64,000 nt of DNA from Hypericum androsaemum (GCA_963995505.1 OZ023198.1:5232558-5296557), one strand, 5' to 3'; counted from the stretch's first letter, positions 34,189 to 44,933 are shown. Translations and numbers: made by a program. Notes: generated by a model from the letters alone, not told the origin.

Positions 34189-35150
34189 CTCGAGAAGCAA
34201 CATGAAAGAAGATCCAAGCTTAGCACCTCATGAAGGAGGGCAAGGCGCAAGCCCTTGGCACCCGGAGGAGACCAAGGCATAGGCCTTTGCGCCTCCCCAG
34301 AGGTAAGATCCCGAGGTGTAAGACTTCGCATCCTGACTTTCATCACCTTCGCTTACCCGGGCAAGGCTTCGCATCTCGACCTTTACCACCTTCGCACCTT
34401 CTCGGAGTTGAAGACCCTTCCCCCTCCTTGGAGTCTGAAACCCTTGCACCTCCTCGGAGTCAGAGACCCTTGCACCTCCTCGGAGTCGAAGACCCTTTTG
34501 CCTCCTTGGAATCTGAGACCCTTGTACCTCTTTAGAGTTAGAGACACTTTCACCTTCTCTGAATCAAAGACCCTTTTGCCTCCTAGGAGTCGAGGAACCT
34601 TTCACCCCCTTGGAGGGGACCCAGGCGCAGCCCCTTGGGCCTACCCCAAGCCCAAAGCCATTCAAACGCCTTGTTGACCCTCTTACGCTCAGAATCGGAA
34701 GATGTCATAAACTACAAAGTTGTAGATCTACGTCTTAAATTTCTATAGCAACTTGAATTATATCAATCGAAGGTTCAAGGCAAAAGATGTGCTTGATCTA
34801 CCAAAATATGATGATTCTCGACGAGGCAACCAGCACGGAAACTTAAATCATATCAATCGAAGGTTGGGCCATGACTTTCAAACATGAATTTGAGATATGT
34901 GTCTCAGATATCCATAGCCACAAGATTCATTTCATTTCGAGGCTTGCAACCAAAGCTACGACCAAACTACCGAGAATGGACGTGGCTGCCTTGTTGTCCA
35001 CCACGTGCTTGTGGAAATGCCAAAGCCATTTTCCTAAACTTCATCCTAGACAACTTCATTAGAGTAGATTTCGAACTAATCCTCATCTTATAGACGTGGA
35101 CCTTGTATCAAACCTCATTTTCATGGTTGCCAAATATTCGCACTCCAACA
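34189..35150 (-). repeat. LTR3 (partial 5' LTR) of the composite element
   Basis: It matches LTR2 from about 27580 to its end and terminates at ACTCCAACA followed by the target duplication GAAAC. About 720 bp of the LTR are missing at the left, where it is joined to a stub of internal sequence. Confidence 0.85.
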
Positions 35151-35155
35151 GAAAC

Positions 35156-35530
35156 CACAACAGATTTAGTGTGTGTTTGTTCAATATTGCTGTTATATTT
35201 GTAAGACATTCGTAAAGTTAAAACAATTTATCACTTGAAATAATTATCGAGACGACAAAGAATAAATTAAAAGCAAAAGGCGTGATGCGAAAGAGAATAT
35301 TATGGTTCTTTTATCAAACGACAAGAATCAAATTCGCGTCCAAAAAAGATTAACAAAAGAGAGCATAAATCATTAGGCGCTCAATATTCCTTCCGAAATA
35401 TCAAAAGACATGTCGGGAAAATCTAAAACTGAAAATTCAGAAACCAGAAAAGGGGCCAGGGCCAAACTGCAAATACCGCATTCTTGTGTGCCCCGCCGAG
35501 TAAATAAAAATAAAAACACGCAACAAAAGC
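35156..35530. other. Non-coding DNA downstream of the C2-domain gene
   Basis: Contains the 3' flank (probable 3' UTR) of the minus-strand C2 gene and AT-rich sequence. Confidence 0.45.
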
Positions 35531-36439
35531 TCAGAAGTCGCCGCCGTCGTCGTCGTAAAGGTCATCCTCCACCTTCTCCGCCGCGTCATCCGCCACCTTA
35601 TCCTCCAACGAGTCGAACCCCTCCACCAGGGCCACCCCTCCCAGCGCCCCCGCCACCGCCCCCACGGCCAGCCCCGCTCCCATCCCCCCGAACTTGCTCT
35701 TCTTCTTCTCCTCAACCACCGGCGCCGGACCAGCGCCGTACCCGCCGTAACCTCCCCCGGGAGCTGCCCCGTACCCACCGTAACCGCCTCCAGGAGCCGG
35801 CGCCGGCTGCGCGTAACCGTACCCCGCCTGCACCGGAGGAGGCGGCGCGCTGTACGGATACCCCGACGGTGGAGCAGCCTGCGCACCGTAGTAACCGCCT
35901 CCCGGGGCCGCGTATGGAGCGGCGTAGCCGGGGTAATTATAGTCGCGGGATCGACCTGCTTGCGGCGCCGGGGGGACGCCGTACGGCGCCGGGTAGTACG
36001 CGTCGCGGGACTGGTACCGGCCGATCTCCCGGACGGCGACCGTGACGTTGACCTTGCCCTGAGGGCGGCCGGAGGGGCGCTTGAGCTGGATCGAGCGCGT
36101 CGCTCGCTCGCCGAACCCAGCGTCGTCGAGGACGTCGGCTAGCTTGAGCCGAGCCGATCCGATGAGCGGCTTGGTGTCCTCCCCGGGGCGGTTGGCGTGG
36201 ACGACGTCGATGTAGAGGGTGTGGTCCTCGACGCGGGGGGAGGGGAGAGGGAGGGTGAGGGTGTGGTCCCAGACGGGACACGTGTCGCCCTCCTCGTCGA
36301 CGCGGGTGGAGCACTTGTTGGCGGGGTCCACCCACACGACGGCGTATGGGCGGTTGGGCCCGTTCCGCCAGTTGATGTTCTTGGTGTCCTTGGCGGAGGT
36401 GACGGTTACCTCTACTTCGTAGGGCGACGAGGATGCCAT
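35531..36439 (-). CDS. SRC2: SRC2-like C2-domain protein
   Basis: A single exon of 302 residues. The N-terminal C2 domain (about 1-135) starts [21 protein letters not shown] and includes [30 protein letters not shown] and [11 protein letters not shown], the pattern of plant SRC2/BAP-type C2 proteins. The middle is rich in Pro, Gly and Tyr ([11 protein letters not shown] repeats, ~150-250), and a Gly/Ala-rich hydrophobic stretch ([17 protein letters not shown], ~257-273) near the C terminus may insert in a membrane. The tail is acidic (DDDGGDF). SRC2 proteins are known as cold- or stress-related, membrane-associated proteins, and some bind RBOHF. That role here is inferred from the family. The coding region is GC-rich, unlike the flanking DNA. 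Confidence 0.88.
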   Translation of the reverse strand: MASSSPYEVEVTVTSAKDTKNINWRNGPNRPYAVVWVDPANKCSTRVDEEGDTCPVWDHTLTLPLPSPRVEDHTLYIDVVHANRPGEDTKPLIGSARLKLADVLDDAGFGERATRSIQLKRPSGRPQGKVNVTVAVREIGRYQSRDAYYPAPYGVPPAPQAGRSRDYNYPGYAAPYAAPGGGYYGAQAAPPSGYPYSAPPPPVQAGYGYAQPAPAPGGGYGGYGAAPGGGYGGYGAGPAPVVEEKKKSKFGGMGAGLAVGAVAGALGGVALVEGFDSLEDKVADDAAEKVEDDLYDDDGGDF

Positions 36440-36504
36440 TTTGGATTTGCTCTCTTCCTTTTCTTTTTTCCTGTGGTGCGAGTGTAGTAGGTGTGGTCCG
36501 CTGG

Positions 36505-36514
36505 TATTTATATA
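36505..36514 (-). promoter_or_regulatory. TATA box of the SRC2-like gene
   Basis: The minus strand reads TATATAAATA about 70 bp upstream of the ATG, giving a 5' leader of roughly 40 nt. Confidence 0.7.
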
Positions 36515-36539
36515 CAGGATGATTATGTTGATTGACCAT

Positions 36540-37383
36540 AATGTCCTTGACTTTTCATGAACTTCTTCTTGTTATTTTTTATATGGGAGCGAATCTGCTC
36601 ATTAATTAATATTTTAAAAAAAATCTGATCATTAATTACATGGCCTTTTTTGGAACTGGTTAGTGATTTCAGAGCCTTTTTTGGAGGACAATTGACACGG
36701 TTTCAACATCTCAAGGGAATAAATGTCACTTTTATTGAGATTTTATTTGGATGATAAGTGACTCGGATTATTTAAAAATATAATTGGTTAAATCTTGAGA
36801 CAAAAAATGCACAATTGTGATAGCTATCCTAAAAGTATGCTGAATTAATTTTGATAAACATCTAATATTCACAATTTATAGTTAAATATTCTCGAATTTT
36901 ATTTTAGAATATGATTGGATTAATTATATTGATCTCAGTCGAGTTGAACAACGAATCCTAGTTATCGAAGACATTAGGATAACTTTCATACACATTATGT
37001 TTTCAGCGGTAAACCTTCCATATAATCCAAAAGCTAAGATAATCATGCACGGGGTTGGTTAGATCTAGTGAAGGGGGTAATTTGGTCAATGGACAGTAAA
37101 GGCGGGTGAAACCGGGACGGGGATTACCACGCCTGCATTGCTAACGAGTTAGTAGCTCACCGCCACGTGTTGGTCATTTACTGGTATGAATGAGGTGGTA
37201 ACCGGGAATAAAATGAAAGAATATTCTTTCTTAAGAATGATATAGAATGCAAGAGATAATAGAAGAAGAGTCGATAATATATAGGATGGCGTGCCAATAA
37301 ATACTTAGACAAATGCAAATTTGTGTATTTTAATTAAAAATTTTCGAATTTAATTCTTAAAAATATTGTGACGTTACCTTACT
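36540..37383. other. AT-rich intergenic DNA
   Basis: No gene or repeat structure that I can support. Confidence 0.5.
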
Positions 37384-37620
37384 TATAGAGAAATTTGCCA
37401 TTATAAAAAATATAATAAACTTAAATTTAAATTAATCGATATAGAGATCGTATAAACAAAATTAACCATGTGGCATAGCTCGGAAAACAAAGTGATGTGA
37501 TTGGGTAGCCAATGAACTGGGAAAGCCCATACACGGAGGAAACACGACACCGGTTGATACCTTCCCCTCCCCCTCTCCTGCCTCGCCCGTGTATAGAGAA
37601 ATTTACCATTATAAAAAATA

Positions 37621-39004
37621 GGGAAAAGTCCACTTAAGTACTCTGTGGTATCCCAAAAAATTAAGTCAATATCCTGTGGTTTTAAACGTATCAATTGAAT
37701 CAAACTTATTCTAATTAATATCAATTAGAGGCCCGGGCAGCTGCTCGGACCCTCTCTGACCTGCCCGAGCGCTGCCCATCCATCTGCACTTACCATATTA
37801 GCAAAATCTGATTACATGGTGCAACGTAGATCTTCTCTCTCTCTTCTTCTTCTTCTTCTTCTTCTTCCTCCTCCTCCTCCTCCTCCTAAAATCCATGGCC
37901 GAGAGGACAAAAAAAGGAAAAAAACCTATCTATATATTAATCGGGGATCCAATCGCCTTCCCCTTCGGATCCGCCATCTCCGCCCCTTCCCTCTCCCCGT
38001 TCATAACCGCCGTCAGGTGGACCATGCTCCCCCTCCGCCGTGACCTCTTCATCACCGAGCCATCCTCATCTCACCTCTTCCTCGTCGCCGGCGACCGCCA
38101 CTGCCTGATTGCCATCCTCGACCTTTGACTCACCGGTGAGGAACTTACCGGCAGCAATTTTTGGGAGCTCGTCCACTTCAATTTTTGGAAACTTCGCAAA
38201 GAACTTACCGCCGTCATTGTTCCTGGGTCGAGCTCTTAGGCCGTCTTAAACGAACTTCCCTAGACGGCGAGATTTCTCCAAACCTTTCTTGGAAACCTCT
38301 TCATCGATTTTCCAGAACTGTGGTTGCTTGTGTTGATTTCCAGAGACGAGAGAGTGAAGCTGAGTTTTCGGGAGGAAAATTACGTCTATTTTTTCCAGTT
38401 CACGACTTTGAAGATTTGGGTTGAAAGCTTATGGGTTCATCATGTTTATGTGTTTACCGCCGAAGACTACACCACCACCGTCGTTGTCATCGCCGACGCT
38501 CTCCTCCGTCAGTGCCTCTCCCTCCTCTCCTCTGGGATTCACCCCATCGTCATCTCCGACTCCCTTTACAATGTCTCCGCCAAGGCCATCGACGTCCTAA
38601 CCGCGATGGCAGTTCTCGTTGAGCTCTCCGACCGCGAGTCCTGGGAGGGTTTGACGAGCATCTTGGCGACGGGCTAGAGGACCTCGTTGCTGGTGATGAC
38701 TTCTCCGCCGTCGTGGTTTTTTTTTAATGAGATGAAGCGGGTTCGTGGGTGTGATTTTTCTCTTGGATTTGTTGGAGTGGAGAGAGGAGGGGGAGGAGAA
38801 GAAGAGAGAGGGGATAAGTGAAGGATATACATGTGGTGCCACGTCATTAGAGAAATCTGATGTGGTTGGTCCACGTGGCATGGTAGGGTCCGGGCAGCTG
38901 CCCGGGTCTCTAATTGATGTTAATTGGAATAAGTTTATGTTTTAAACCACAGGTATTGACTTGATTTTTCGGGATACCACAGGGTACTTAGGTGAACTTT
39001 TTCC
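37621..39004. mobile_element. Pack-MULE carrying a CCT-delta fragment
   Basis: Long TIRs of at least 130 bp begin GGGAAAAGTCCACTTAAGTAC at the left and its near complement at the right, and include AATTAGAG and CCCGGGCAGCTGC near their inner ends. An exact 9-bp target duplication TAAAAAATA flanks it (37612-37620 and 39005-39013). The interior is GC-rich gene-like DNA, including a chaperonin fragment at 38464-38650. There is no transposase, so this is a gene-fragment-carrying, non-autonomous Mutator-like element. Confidence 0.92.
38464..38650 (+). pseudogene. Captured fragment of T-complex protein 1 subunit delta (CCT4)
   Basis: The frame reads TTTVVVIADALLRQCLSLLS, then GIHPIVISDSLYNVSAKAIDVL and TAMAVLVELSDRES. 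This matches the GDGTTTVVVIAG...HPTVISD...VLTAMAVPVELSDR region of group II chaperonin CCT delta, just after the ATP-site GDGTT motif (here DYTTT). The surrounding frame does not continue the chaperonin on either side. It sits between the MULE TIRs, which fits transduplication. The neighbouring part at 37895-38128 is open but unidentified. Confidence 0.85.
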
Positions 39005-39162
39005 TAAAAAATATAATCAACTTAAATCTAAGTTAGTCGATATAGAGATCGTATAAACAAAATTAACCATGTGGCATAGCTCGGAAAGCAAAGTGATGTG
39101 ATTGGGTAGCCAATGAACTGGGAAAGCCGATACACGGAGGAAACACGACACCGGTTGATACC

Positions 39163-39459
39163 GGGGGCGGATTTGGTGGGGACTGGGCTAGTCCCCATCT
39201 TTGGGGATTAACTCAAACCAATATCACTACACATGCAAACCAATATCATTTCACGTGCAAACCAATATCACTTCATATGTAAACCAGCCTCTTGCAAACC
39301 AATATCATTTCACATGCAAACCAATATCACTCCACATGCAAACCAATATCACCTGGTAGGTTATTGACCATCAGATTTAAAGATAATCAAATCTGACGGC
39401 CCAAAACGTAGTCCCCACCTGTGGACAAAATTTCTTTACTCCCCACTCAATCCGATCTC
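39163..39459. mobile_element. MITE (Mutator-like) with a 10-bp target duplication
   Basis: 297 bp flanked by an exact 10-bp duplication GGTTGATACC (39153-39162 and 39460-39469). The ends are imperfect inverted repeats (GGGGGCGGATTTGGTGGGGA against GAGATCGGATTGAGTGGGGA). The interior is mainly a minisatellite. Confidence 0.8.
39215..39357. repeat. 22-bp minisatellite inside the MITE
   Basis: About seven imperfect units of AAACCAATATCACTTCACATGC; the fourth unit is shortened. Confidence 0.85.
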
Positions 39460-39499
39460 GGTTGATACCTTCCCCTCCCCCTCTCCTGCCTCGCCCGTG

Positions 39500-40513
39500 C
39501 AATGCTTGATCCTCTCTGTCTCTTGGAGCATCTATTTATTCTCGATTATTCTCTTACAAAATGTCTCTCTATTCAGTAAATGTGAATTATTGATCTTAAT
39601 GATATATTATCTAATTGAGTTGAACAGTTTGAGAAAAAACTGTCACTATTTTTTACGTATCTTATGCACGTAGTAAAAATGCACCAAATCGAAATTACTA
39701 TAGTTTATCTTGTTTTTTACCCAGCATTTTAGGCTTTCATTTGAAGAAAGAAAAAAACTATGTAGAGCGAATATATGATTTTCAACATAAAGGGAAACTA
39801 GCACAGAAAAAATGTTGTCTTTTATAGTAAATACAAACTTATACATGTGCAATTAATCCCATGTCATTAGAAGTGGCCAGTAGATATGGCAATTAGGACA
39901 TGAGGTGTACTCGAAGGATCTAAAATTTGTTGACCCTGATCGGATCTCGACTCTCATCATCCATATTTAAAAAAAAGATATATGCATGTATATTGATTTA
40001 TAAAATACTGCACTGATTTTATCTGAATTTTATAAGATAATATTAAAATAATATAAATACATATTAATTAACTGACACAATATAAAATTCTCAGTGATCC
40101 CACCGAATTTTAAATTTTTAATTTGTTTGTTTAGTTATTTTATATTGACTTTTTTAATTAATCGAATAATTCCATTTATTTTTTCAAGTGCCTCATTTGC
40201 GTAACCATCAAGCGCCAATTTTATTTTTATACAATTATATTTTAAGAATCCGTGTGTCGCTGTGATCCTGCTCACTTTTTTTGACACGGATTATATGAAT
40301 ATTTGAATCCTTATTATTATTGAGGATAAGGGAACTCCTATAAAAGAGAGTACGGAATCCTATAAATTCTATTCGAATCCTGCGCATTTCGTAGCGAGGC
40401 CATCTACAATTGCAACTTTTGGGTTGATGATATCTAGATTTACTCAATTTAGTGGTCCGACAAATATTTGAGATTGTTGTAATTGCAACCGAATATTAGA
40501 TACCGCATTTTCT
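39500..40513. other. AT-rich intergenic DNA
   Basis: No gene recognised. It is rich in long A/T runs. Confidence 0.5.
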
Positions 40514-40913
40514 GGGGTAAAAAATACCCATGGTCACTAAATTTTAACAATTTTTTATCCATGGTCACTAAACTATTTTTTTTACCCTTTATGGTCACTA
40601 ATCTATACTAAATTACTCAGACATGGTCACTCCGGCCACTTTTTCGCCTGAAATCTTCACGAAAACAAGAAAAATTAGTCCCGGGATTATTAGATTGGGG
40701 TTGGAACGTTAATTAGATGACCGAACTTTGCCGAAAAAGATCTCCGGGACCAATTTTTCTTGTTTCTGGGAAGATTTCTGGCGAAAAAGTGGCCGGAGTG
40801 ACCATACCTGAGTAATTTAGTATAGATTAGTGACCATAAATGGTAAAAAAATAGTTTAGTGACCATGTATAAAAAATTGTTAAAGTTCAGTGACCATGGG
40901 TGTTTTTTACCCC
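40514..40913. mobile_element. Foldback MITE with ~170-bp inverted repeats
   Basis: About 400 bp that are almost completely palindromic. The left arm GGGGTAAAAAATACCCATGG, with the repeated word ATGGTCACTAA, is mirrored by the right arm ending ACCATGGGTGTTTTTTACCCC. ATTTTCT occurs on both sides as a 7-9-bp target duplication. No coding capacity. It lies about 200 bp upstream of the RPS9M start codon. Confidence 0.85.
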
Positions 40914-40956
40914 ATTTTCTGTTGTCGAAACTGGCTGAAAAAGCCCATGCCCATCA

Positions 40957-40976
40957 TGGCCCAATTAATTGGGCCA
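40957..40976. promoter_or_regulatory. Palindromic pair of site II (GGCCCA) motifs upstream of RPS9M
   Basis: Two inverted GGCCCA/TGGGCC motifs separated by an AT-rich centre form a perfect 20-bp palindrome about 135-155 bp before the ATG. Site II elements are known TCP-bound motifs in promoters of plant mitochondrial and ribosomal genes; their function here is inferred. Confidence 0.55.
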
Positions 40977-41110
40977 GATGATCCAAAGAGGGAAGAAAGA
41001 TTCAAAACGACACCGGTTTCATTTCATCGTCCACACTAAACCCTACGGGAATTCAAAACCTCCTCAGAACAAAAGGAGGAGAGCCACGGGACGAAAAGCG
41101 AGTAACCGCC

Positions 41111-42952
41111 ATGAACGCGATCTCCCGTCTACTTCCAAGACCCTCCCATTTCTGTCTCCTCCTCTCCTCCGCGTCGAAGCCCCTACCTTCATCCCCTTCC
41201 CCTCTTCTCGCCGCCTCTTCTTCCTTCCTCCGACATCTCTCCACCGGCGGCGGCGACGGTCCCGGGAACGACGACGTATGGAAGCTCAACCAGGAAAGCG
41301 GCGGAACCTTCGATCCATTCGGAGGAGTCTCCGGTGAGAATGAGTACCGCGCGCGGGAGCCTTGGCCGGGAAGTGAGGGGGTAGTGAAGGGGGACTCGTC
41401 TTGGGAATCGCCGGGGTTTGCGACGTGGAGCCTTGACGAGGATAAGAAGGGGGACGAAGACGTGTTCGGTTTCGGCGAGGGCGAGCTGGCGGCCGCCGTT
41501 GACGAGGTCGACGATGCAAAACGGCGGGAGGAGATGGAGGCCTTGGAGCATGAGGAGAAGGCGCTCGTTTCGATTCTTAAAGGTCACGTTTTGCCTTGAA
41601 ACAATTTAATTTAGGGTTTCCCGCTCCCTGTTAATTGATCTCTTGCGATTATCGCATTGTTGCTACTAGATTTGATTTGGGGTTTTGAATGTGCGATTTT
41701 GAAAATGGTTTGGTGCAGGTCCGAATCGTGCTTTCGGGGACCTGATCGTGGCATCCGGGATCACGGATGCAATGCTGGATAGTTTGATTGCACTGAAGGA
41801 TTTCGAAGGGGTGCAGGGCTTGCCCCCTCTGAGTGAGATCGAGGAGGAGCGGTACGAGAAGAGTACCAGGAGATCAGTAAGAGCGGAGATGGAGCGCCTG
41901 AAGCAGGAAGAAGCTGCTAAAGCACGGGTAAGGAAGGTGGATGAGCAAGGGAGAGCTTATGGAACAGGGAGGAGGAAATGCAGTATCGCTCGTGTTTGGA
42001 TTCAACCTGGGGAAGGGAAATTTGTGATAAACGATAAAGAGTTTGATGTGTACTTCCCGATGCTTGATCACCGGGCGGCTCTTCTACAACCCTTCACTGA
42101 GACTAAGACCTTGGGTCTTTGGGATGTCAAGTGCCATGTACAAGGAGGGGGAGTTTCAGGTGAGTCTAAGAGTTGTGTAACTCTGTAATATTTTTTTCGG
42201 GTAGTGACAACTCAAACAAAGGTTGACTGGTTATTATGTTGGGTCTTCATACCAGTTTAGCTGACTGTAGAACAGGCTTGAATTTTGTTGTTCCTCTTAG
42301 CAGAATTGGGTTTGTTCTCTAGAATAGTCCTTCCCATTTCACCTCTAAGCTATGGCCGAACTGGAACAATGCAGTTAAATCAAGTTTCTACATTTCTTTG
42401 GCCAAATGCTATGAAGCATCATTATAACCTCTGATGTTCTCTTTTAATGAATGTGCACATGGCTCATGAATGCAGGCCAAGTTGGAGCCATTCAATTGGG
42501 GGTCAGCAGAGCTTTGCAGAACTGGGAGCCAGATCTGCGCCCGCCTCTGAGAAGTGGTGTGACTAATTAATGCCTTTTCTTTTGTTTTCCTGCTTGTCTA
42601 TTAAGTCACGCCAAACGATTAGACATGTATTTTGAACCTAGGATGAACGATGTAGTCGCTGAGTACTTGCATGTGATACATATGTTAGATCAAGAGAGAG
42701 ACCATTTTGGTATAGATCTGGTAAGCTTGCTTTGTTAAGCATGTGTAGTTTGTATACAATGGGATATTGGGATTCCGAGTTTCATTGTCAACTCTTACTT
42801 ATTGTCTGGCACATATCCGTGTATACAGTCTCTTAACAGTTTCAGTTTTGTTCGCTTCAGGCGGTTTCTTGACGAGGGATTCCCGTGTGGTCGAAAGGAA
42901 AAAACCAGGAAAAGCAAAAGCAAGGAAGAGCTTCCAATGGGTTAAGCGTTAA
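41111..42952 (+). CDS. RPS9M: Mitochondrial small ribosomal subunit protein uS9m (RPS9M)
   Basis: Four exons join in frame to 361 aa: 41111-41582, 41719-42159, 42476-42556 and 42861-42952, all with GT-AG introns. The first 40 or so residues are rich in Ser, Leu and Arg with few acidic residues, as in a mitochondrial presequence. A long acidic N-terminal extension follows, as in plant RPS9M. The uS9 domain occupies the C-terminal third: [19 protein letters not shown], then [20 protein letters not shown] and [17 protein letters not shown], and the basic tail [20 protein letters not shown], which in bacteria reaches the ribosomal P site. The product is a component of the mitochondrial ribosome. 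The start is the first ATG of the long frame and gives the presequence. No damage is visible. Confidence 0.93.
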
Positions 42953-44303
42953 CAAATGCCAGCAGCCTTGTGGTTTGCGAGGCATTGCTTCATGGGTTCT
43001 TACCGGAACTTCAATTTGCATTGTAATTCGAGGTGCATTATCTGGCTGGAAGTGTGCTTCCAAATCAAATGTACCTTTGTACCTAACATCTGAACTCACC
43101 GAGGAGCATAAGAAGAGTTTTTGACATTGGAAAGTGATGTGATTCAGTACTCGAAGCAGCGGTCGCCTTCTGTCGATATCCCAGTCGTCGTTGGAGATCC
43201 AAGATGTTTGATCATCGTCATGTGGATCTTGGTAAAACAATTATATGAAACTTCATTTGTTTGTATAATTGATGATTAGTCTGCAGTTTGCATGGCTCAT
43301 AATGACTCGTTTTCCTTCCCTTTTATAATAAGAACGCTGCGCCCTTGGAGGATTTGGAAAGCATGGCTTTTGCTTGTTTCCTCATTTGAAGAATCCGTTC
43401 TGTGATGGGGCCTTTCCTTTAATAACATGGTCACGGGTAGGCAGTAGATACTCGTCCAAAGTAACTCTTATCTGATATCTCTTTTGAACGTCGGACCCTA
43501 TATAAGAGTTGTCGGATCTTATTTTAGGAGTGAATGTCCGTAATAACACTCTATTATGTCGTAGCCTAGTCTATTTTTAGAGTTATTCTATGTATTTGTC
43601 TGCAGTTGTCCTAAATTCGATTAGAAAAATTACCTATCTACTAAACGGACCAACCATCGTTTGCTTTACTGCTGATGGTACTACGCTATCATATGGATGA
43701 AACACATCCAGCTCTCCAGAACGCAGAAGTTGGAGTAGCTTTTTCGTTTTTCTTAAATCTCACTCTGACTCGAATTGGATACCGGGTGATTTAACATCTA
43801 TGATCCATTAAATTTAGATTAACTAATAAGATACTAAATTTTAGGAAGAATTGTATTTAAATATATGATCTCACAGATATTACGGATCAATAGCTAACTA
43901 AAATTTACAAATATAACTAGATAAATTCCGTGTTGTCTTGAAACTTGTAGGTGCATTTCAATAATAATCTTTGTAATTGTTGAAAAGATCTGGTGCCATT
44001 TATCGAAGCAACAACAAAGAATTACAAAAAATCGAACAATGATTTACTTCTACAAGTCACTAATTCTGGCGTGACTCTTGTCAGATTGGCGTTTCTGCGA
44101 CCGCGAGATAGCGAGATCATATTCTGGCGTATATAATATAATTAAATTATATTTTTCATAAAAATCTCCAAGTTAATAAACTTTTTAGTCCTACCATTAT
44201 AGTGATTGAAGCAAAGTCCATGTTAATTTTTGTTATAAAGAGCTTGAATTTATTGAAGAAAATTTTGGATTCATATCTTAAAAAAAAAAATCTTTTTGGA
44301 GAA
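42953..44303. other. 3' flank of RPS9M and intergenic DNA
   Basis: The first ~300 bp are probably 3' UTR. The rest is AT-rich with no recognisable gene. Confidence 0.5.
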
Positions 44304-44316
44304 CTGCTATCTAACT

Positions 44317-44632
44317 CTTTTTTTTGGTGAAAATGGTGAGTGATGTACACTCATAACATTGAGATAACTAACATAGGGCAGATTACATCAACCGTAGAGT
44401 ACCCAACCCGATACTATCTTGCTCCAACAGCGGAATACAAGCAGGAGGGGCAACATTAAGAACATGAAAATCAAGAGGGAAACATAGAGCATAATTAGAA
44501 AATCAGTCGGCCACCTGATTATTTTCCCGAAAGCAATGAAGGAGCTCGACATGTCAATTCCGGTTAATGAGAATTTGACAATTAATCACGAGGGAAGATA
44601 ACGAATGTTGTTTCGCTATTCCCTCGGTAGAG
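44317..44632 (-). mobile_element. 5'-truncated LINE tail with a 13-bp target duplication
   Basis: The minus strand shows the end of an L1-type RNase H (HCFRENNQVAD followed by an in-frame stop and FSNYALCFPLDF...), then a 3' untranslated part and a short A tail (the T run at 44318-44325). An exact 13-bp duplication CTGCTATCTAACT flanks it (44304-44316 and 44633-44645). This is the classic product of target-primed reverse transcription with severe 5' truncation. Confidence 0.9.
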
Positions 44633-44714
44633 CTGCTATCTAACTAACGGCAGTATACCATAAATTAGAAAACCGAAGACCAACTGGACAGATTATTTAA
44701 CGCCGAGCCCAGTT

Positions 44715-44842
44715 GGCCCAATATTCTGGACTTTTCCACTTTCACATCCGGCGGCCCATCCCCTTCCTCCCTCACCACTCTAACCAGACAGAAGTCTAAA
44801 ACCCTAATCGCTAAAACCCTAACCGCCTCCTACATATAAAAA
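44715..44842 (+). promoter_or_regulatory. Fibrillarin promoter: two site II motifs, two telo boxes, TATA box
   Basis: GGCCCA occurs at 44715-44720 and 44753-44758, AAAACCCTAA at 44798-44807 and 44813-44822, and ATATAAAAA at about 44834-44842, roughly 90 bp before the ATG. The combination of site II and telo box is a known signature of plant ribosome-biogenesis and ribosomal-protein genes active in dividing cells. Confidence 0.7.
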
Positions 44843-44933
44843 CCCCTCATTTTCCCTCCCATTAAAAGCTAAACTTCCGCCTCTACCTTGTAACCACACA
44901 CAACCACAACACCGAAGCCCAAGTAGAGACGCC

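Larger units (their letters stand above)
22700..35150 (-). mobile_element. Composite LTR retrotransposon with three LTRs and a nested gypsy element
   Basis: The outer ends are TGTTGCAG (22700) and ACTCCAACA (35150), flanked by an exact 5-bp target duplication GAAAC (22695-22699 and 35151-35155), so the whole block behaves as one insertion. Inside are LTR1 (22700-24454), internal DNA with gag and protease remnants, LTR2 (26859-28614), 99 bp of a second internal region, the nested gypsy (28714-34178), and a partial LTR3 (about 34189-35150). The orientation is minus: a PBS-like TTTGGCACGCCTGG lies next to LTR2. No RT or integrase of its own is present. Confidence 0.88.
37384..39499. repeat. ~208-bp tandem duplication, second copy split by two transposons
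   Basis: Unit 1 is 37384-37591 (TATAGAGAAATTT... to CTCGCCCGTG). Unit 2 starts at 37592 and is interrupted first by the Mutator-like element 37621-39004 and then by the MITE 39163-39459, ending at about 39499. Removing the two insertions and their target duplications restores a second collinear unit. Confidence 0.85.

Noticed and set aside
35410..36045. Long + strand frame rich in Pro and Arg opposite the C2 gene
   Set aside because: It lies antisense to the GC-rich SRC2-like coding region and shows no domain.
37401..37724. Minus-strand frame across the tandem duplication and MULE end
   Set aside because: It crosses a transposon boundary and has no recognisable domain.
40969..41337. Alternative + strand frame overlapping the start of RPS9M
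   Set aside because: Different frame of the same exon; the RPS9M frame joins correctly through four exons to a full uS9 domain.
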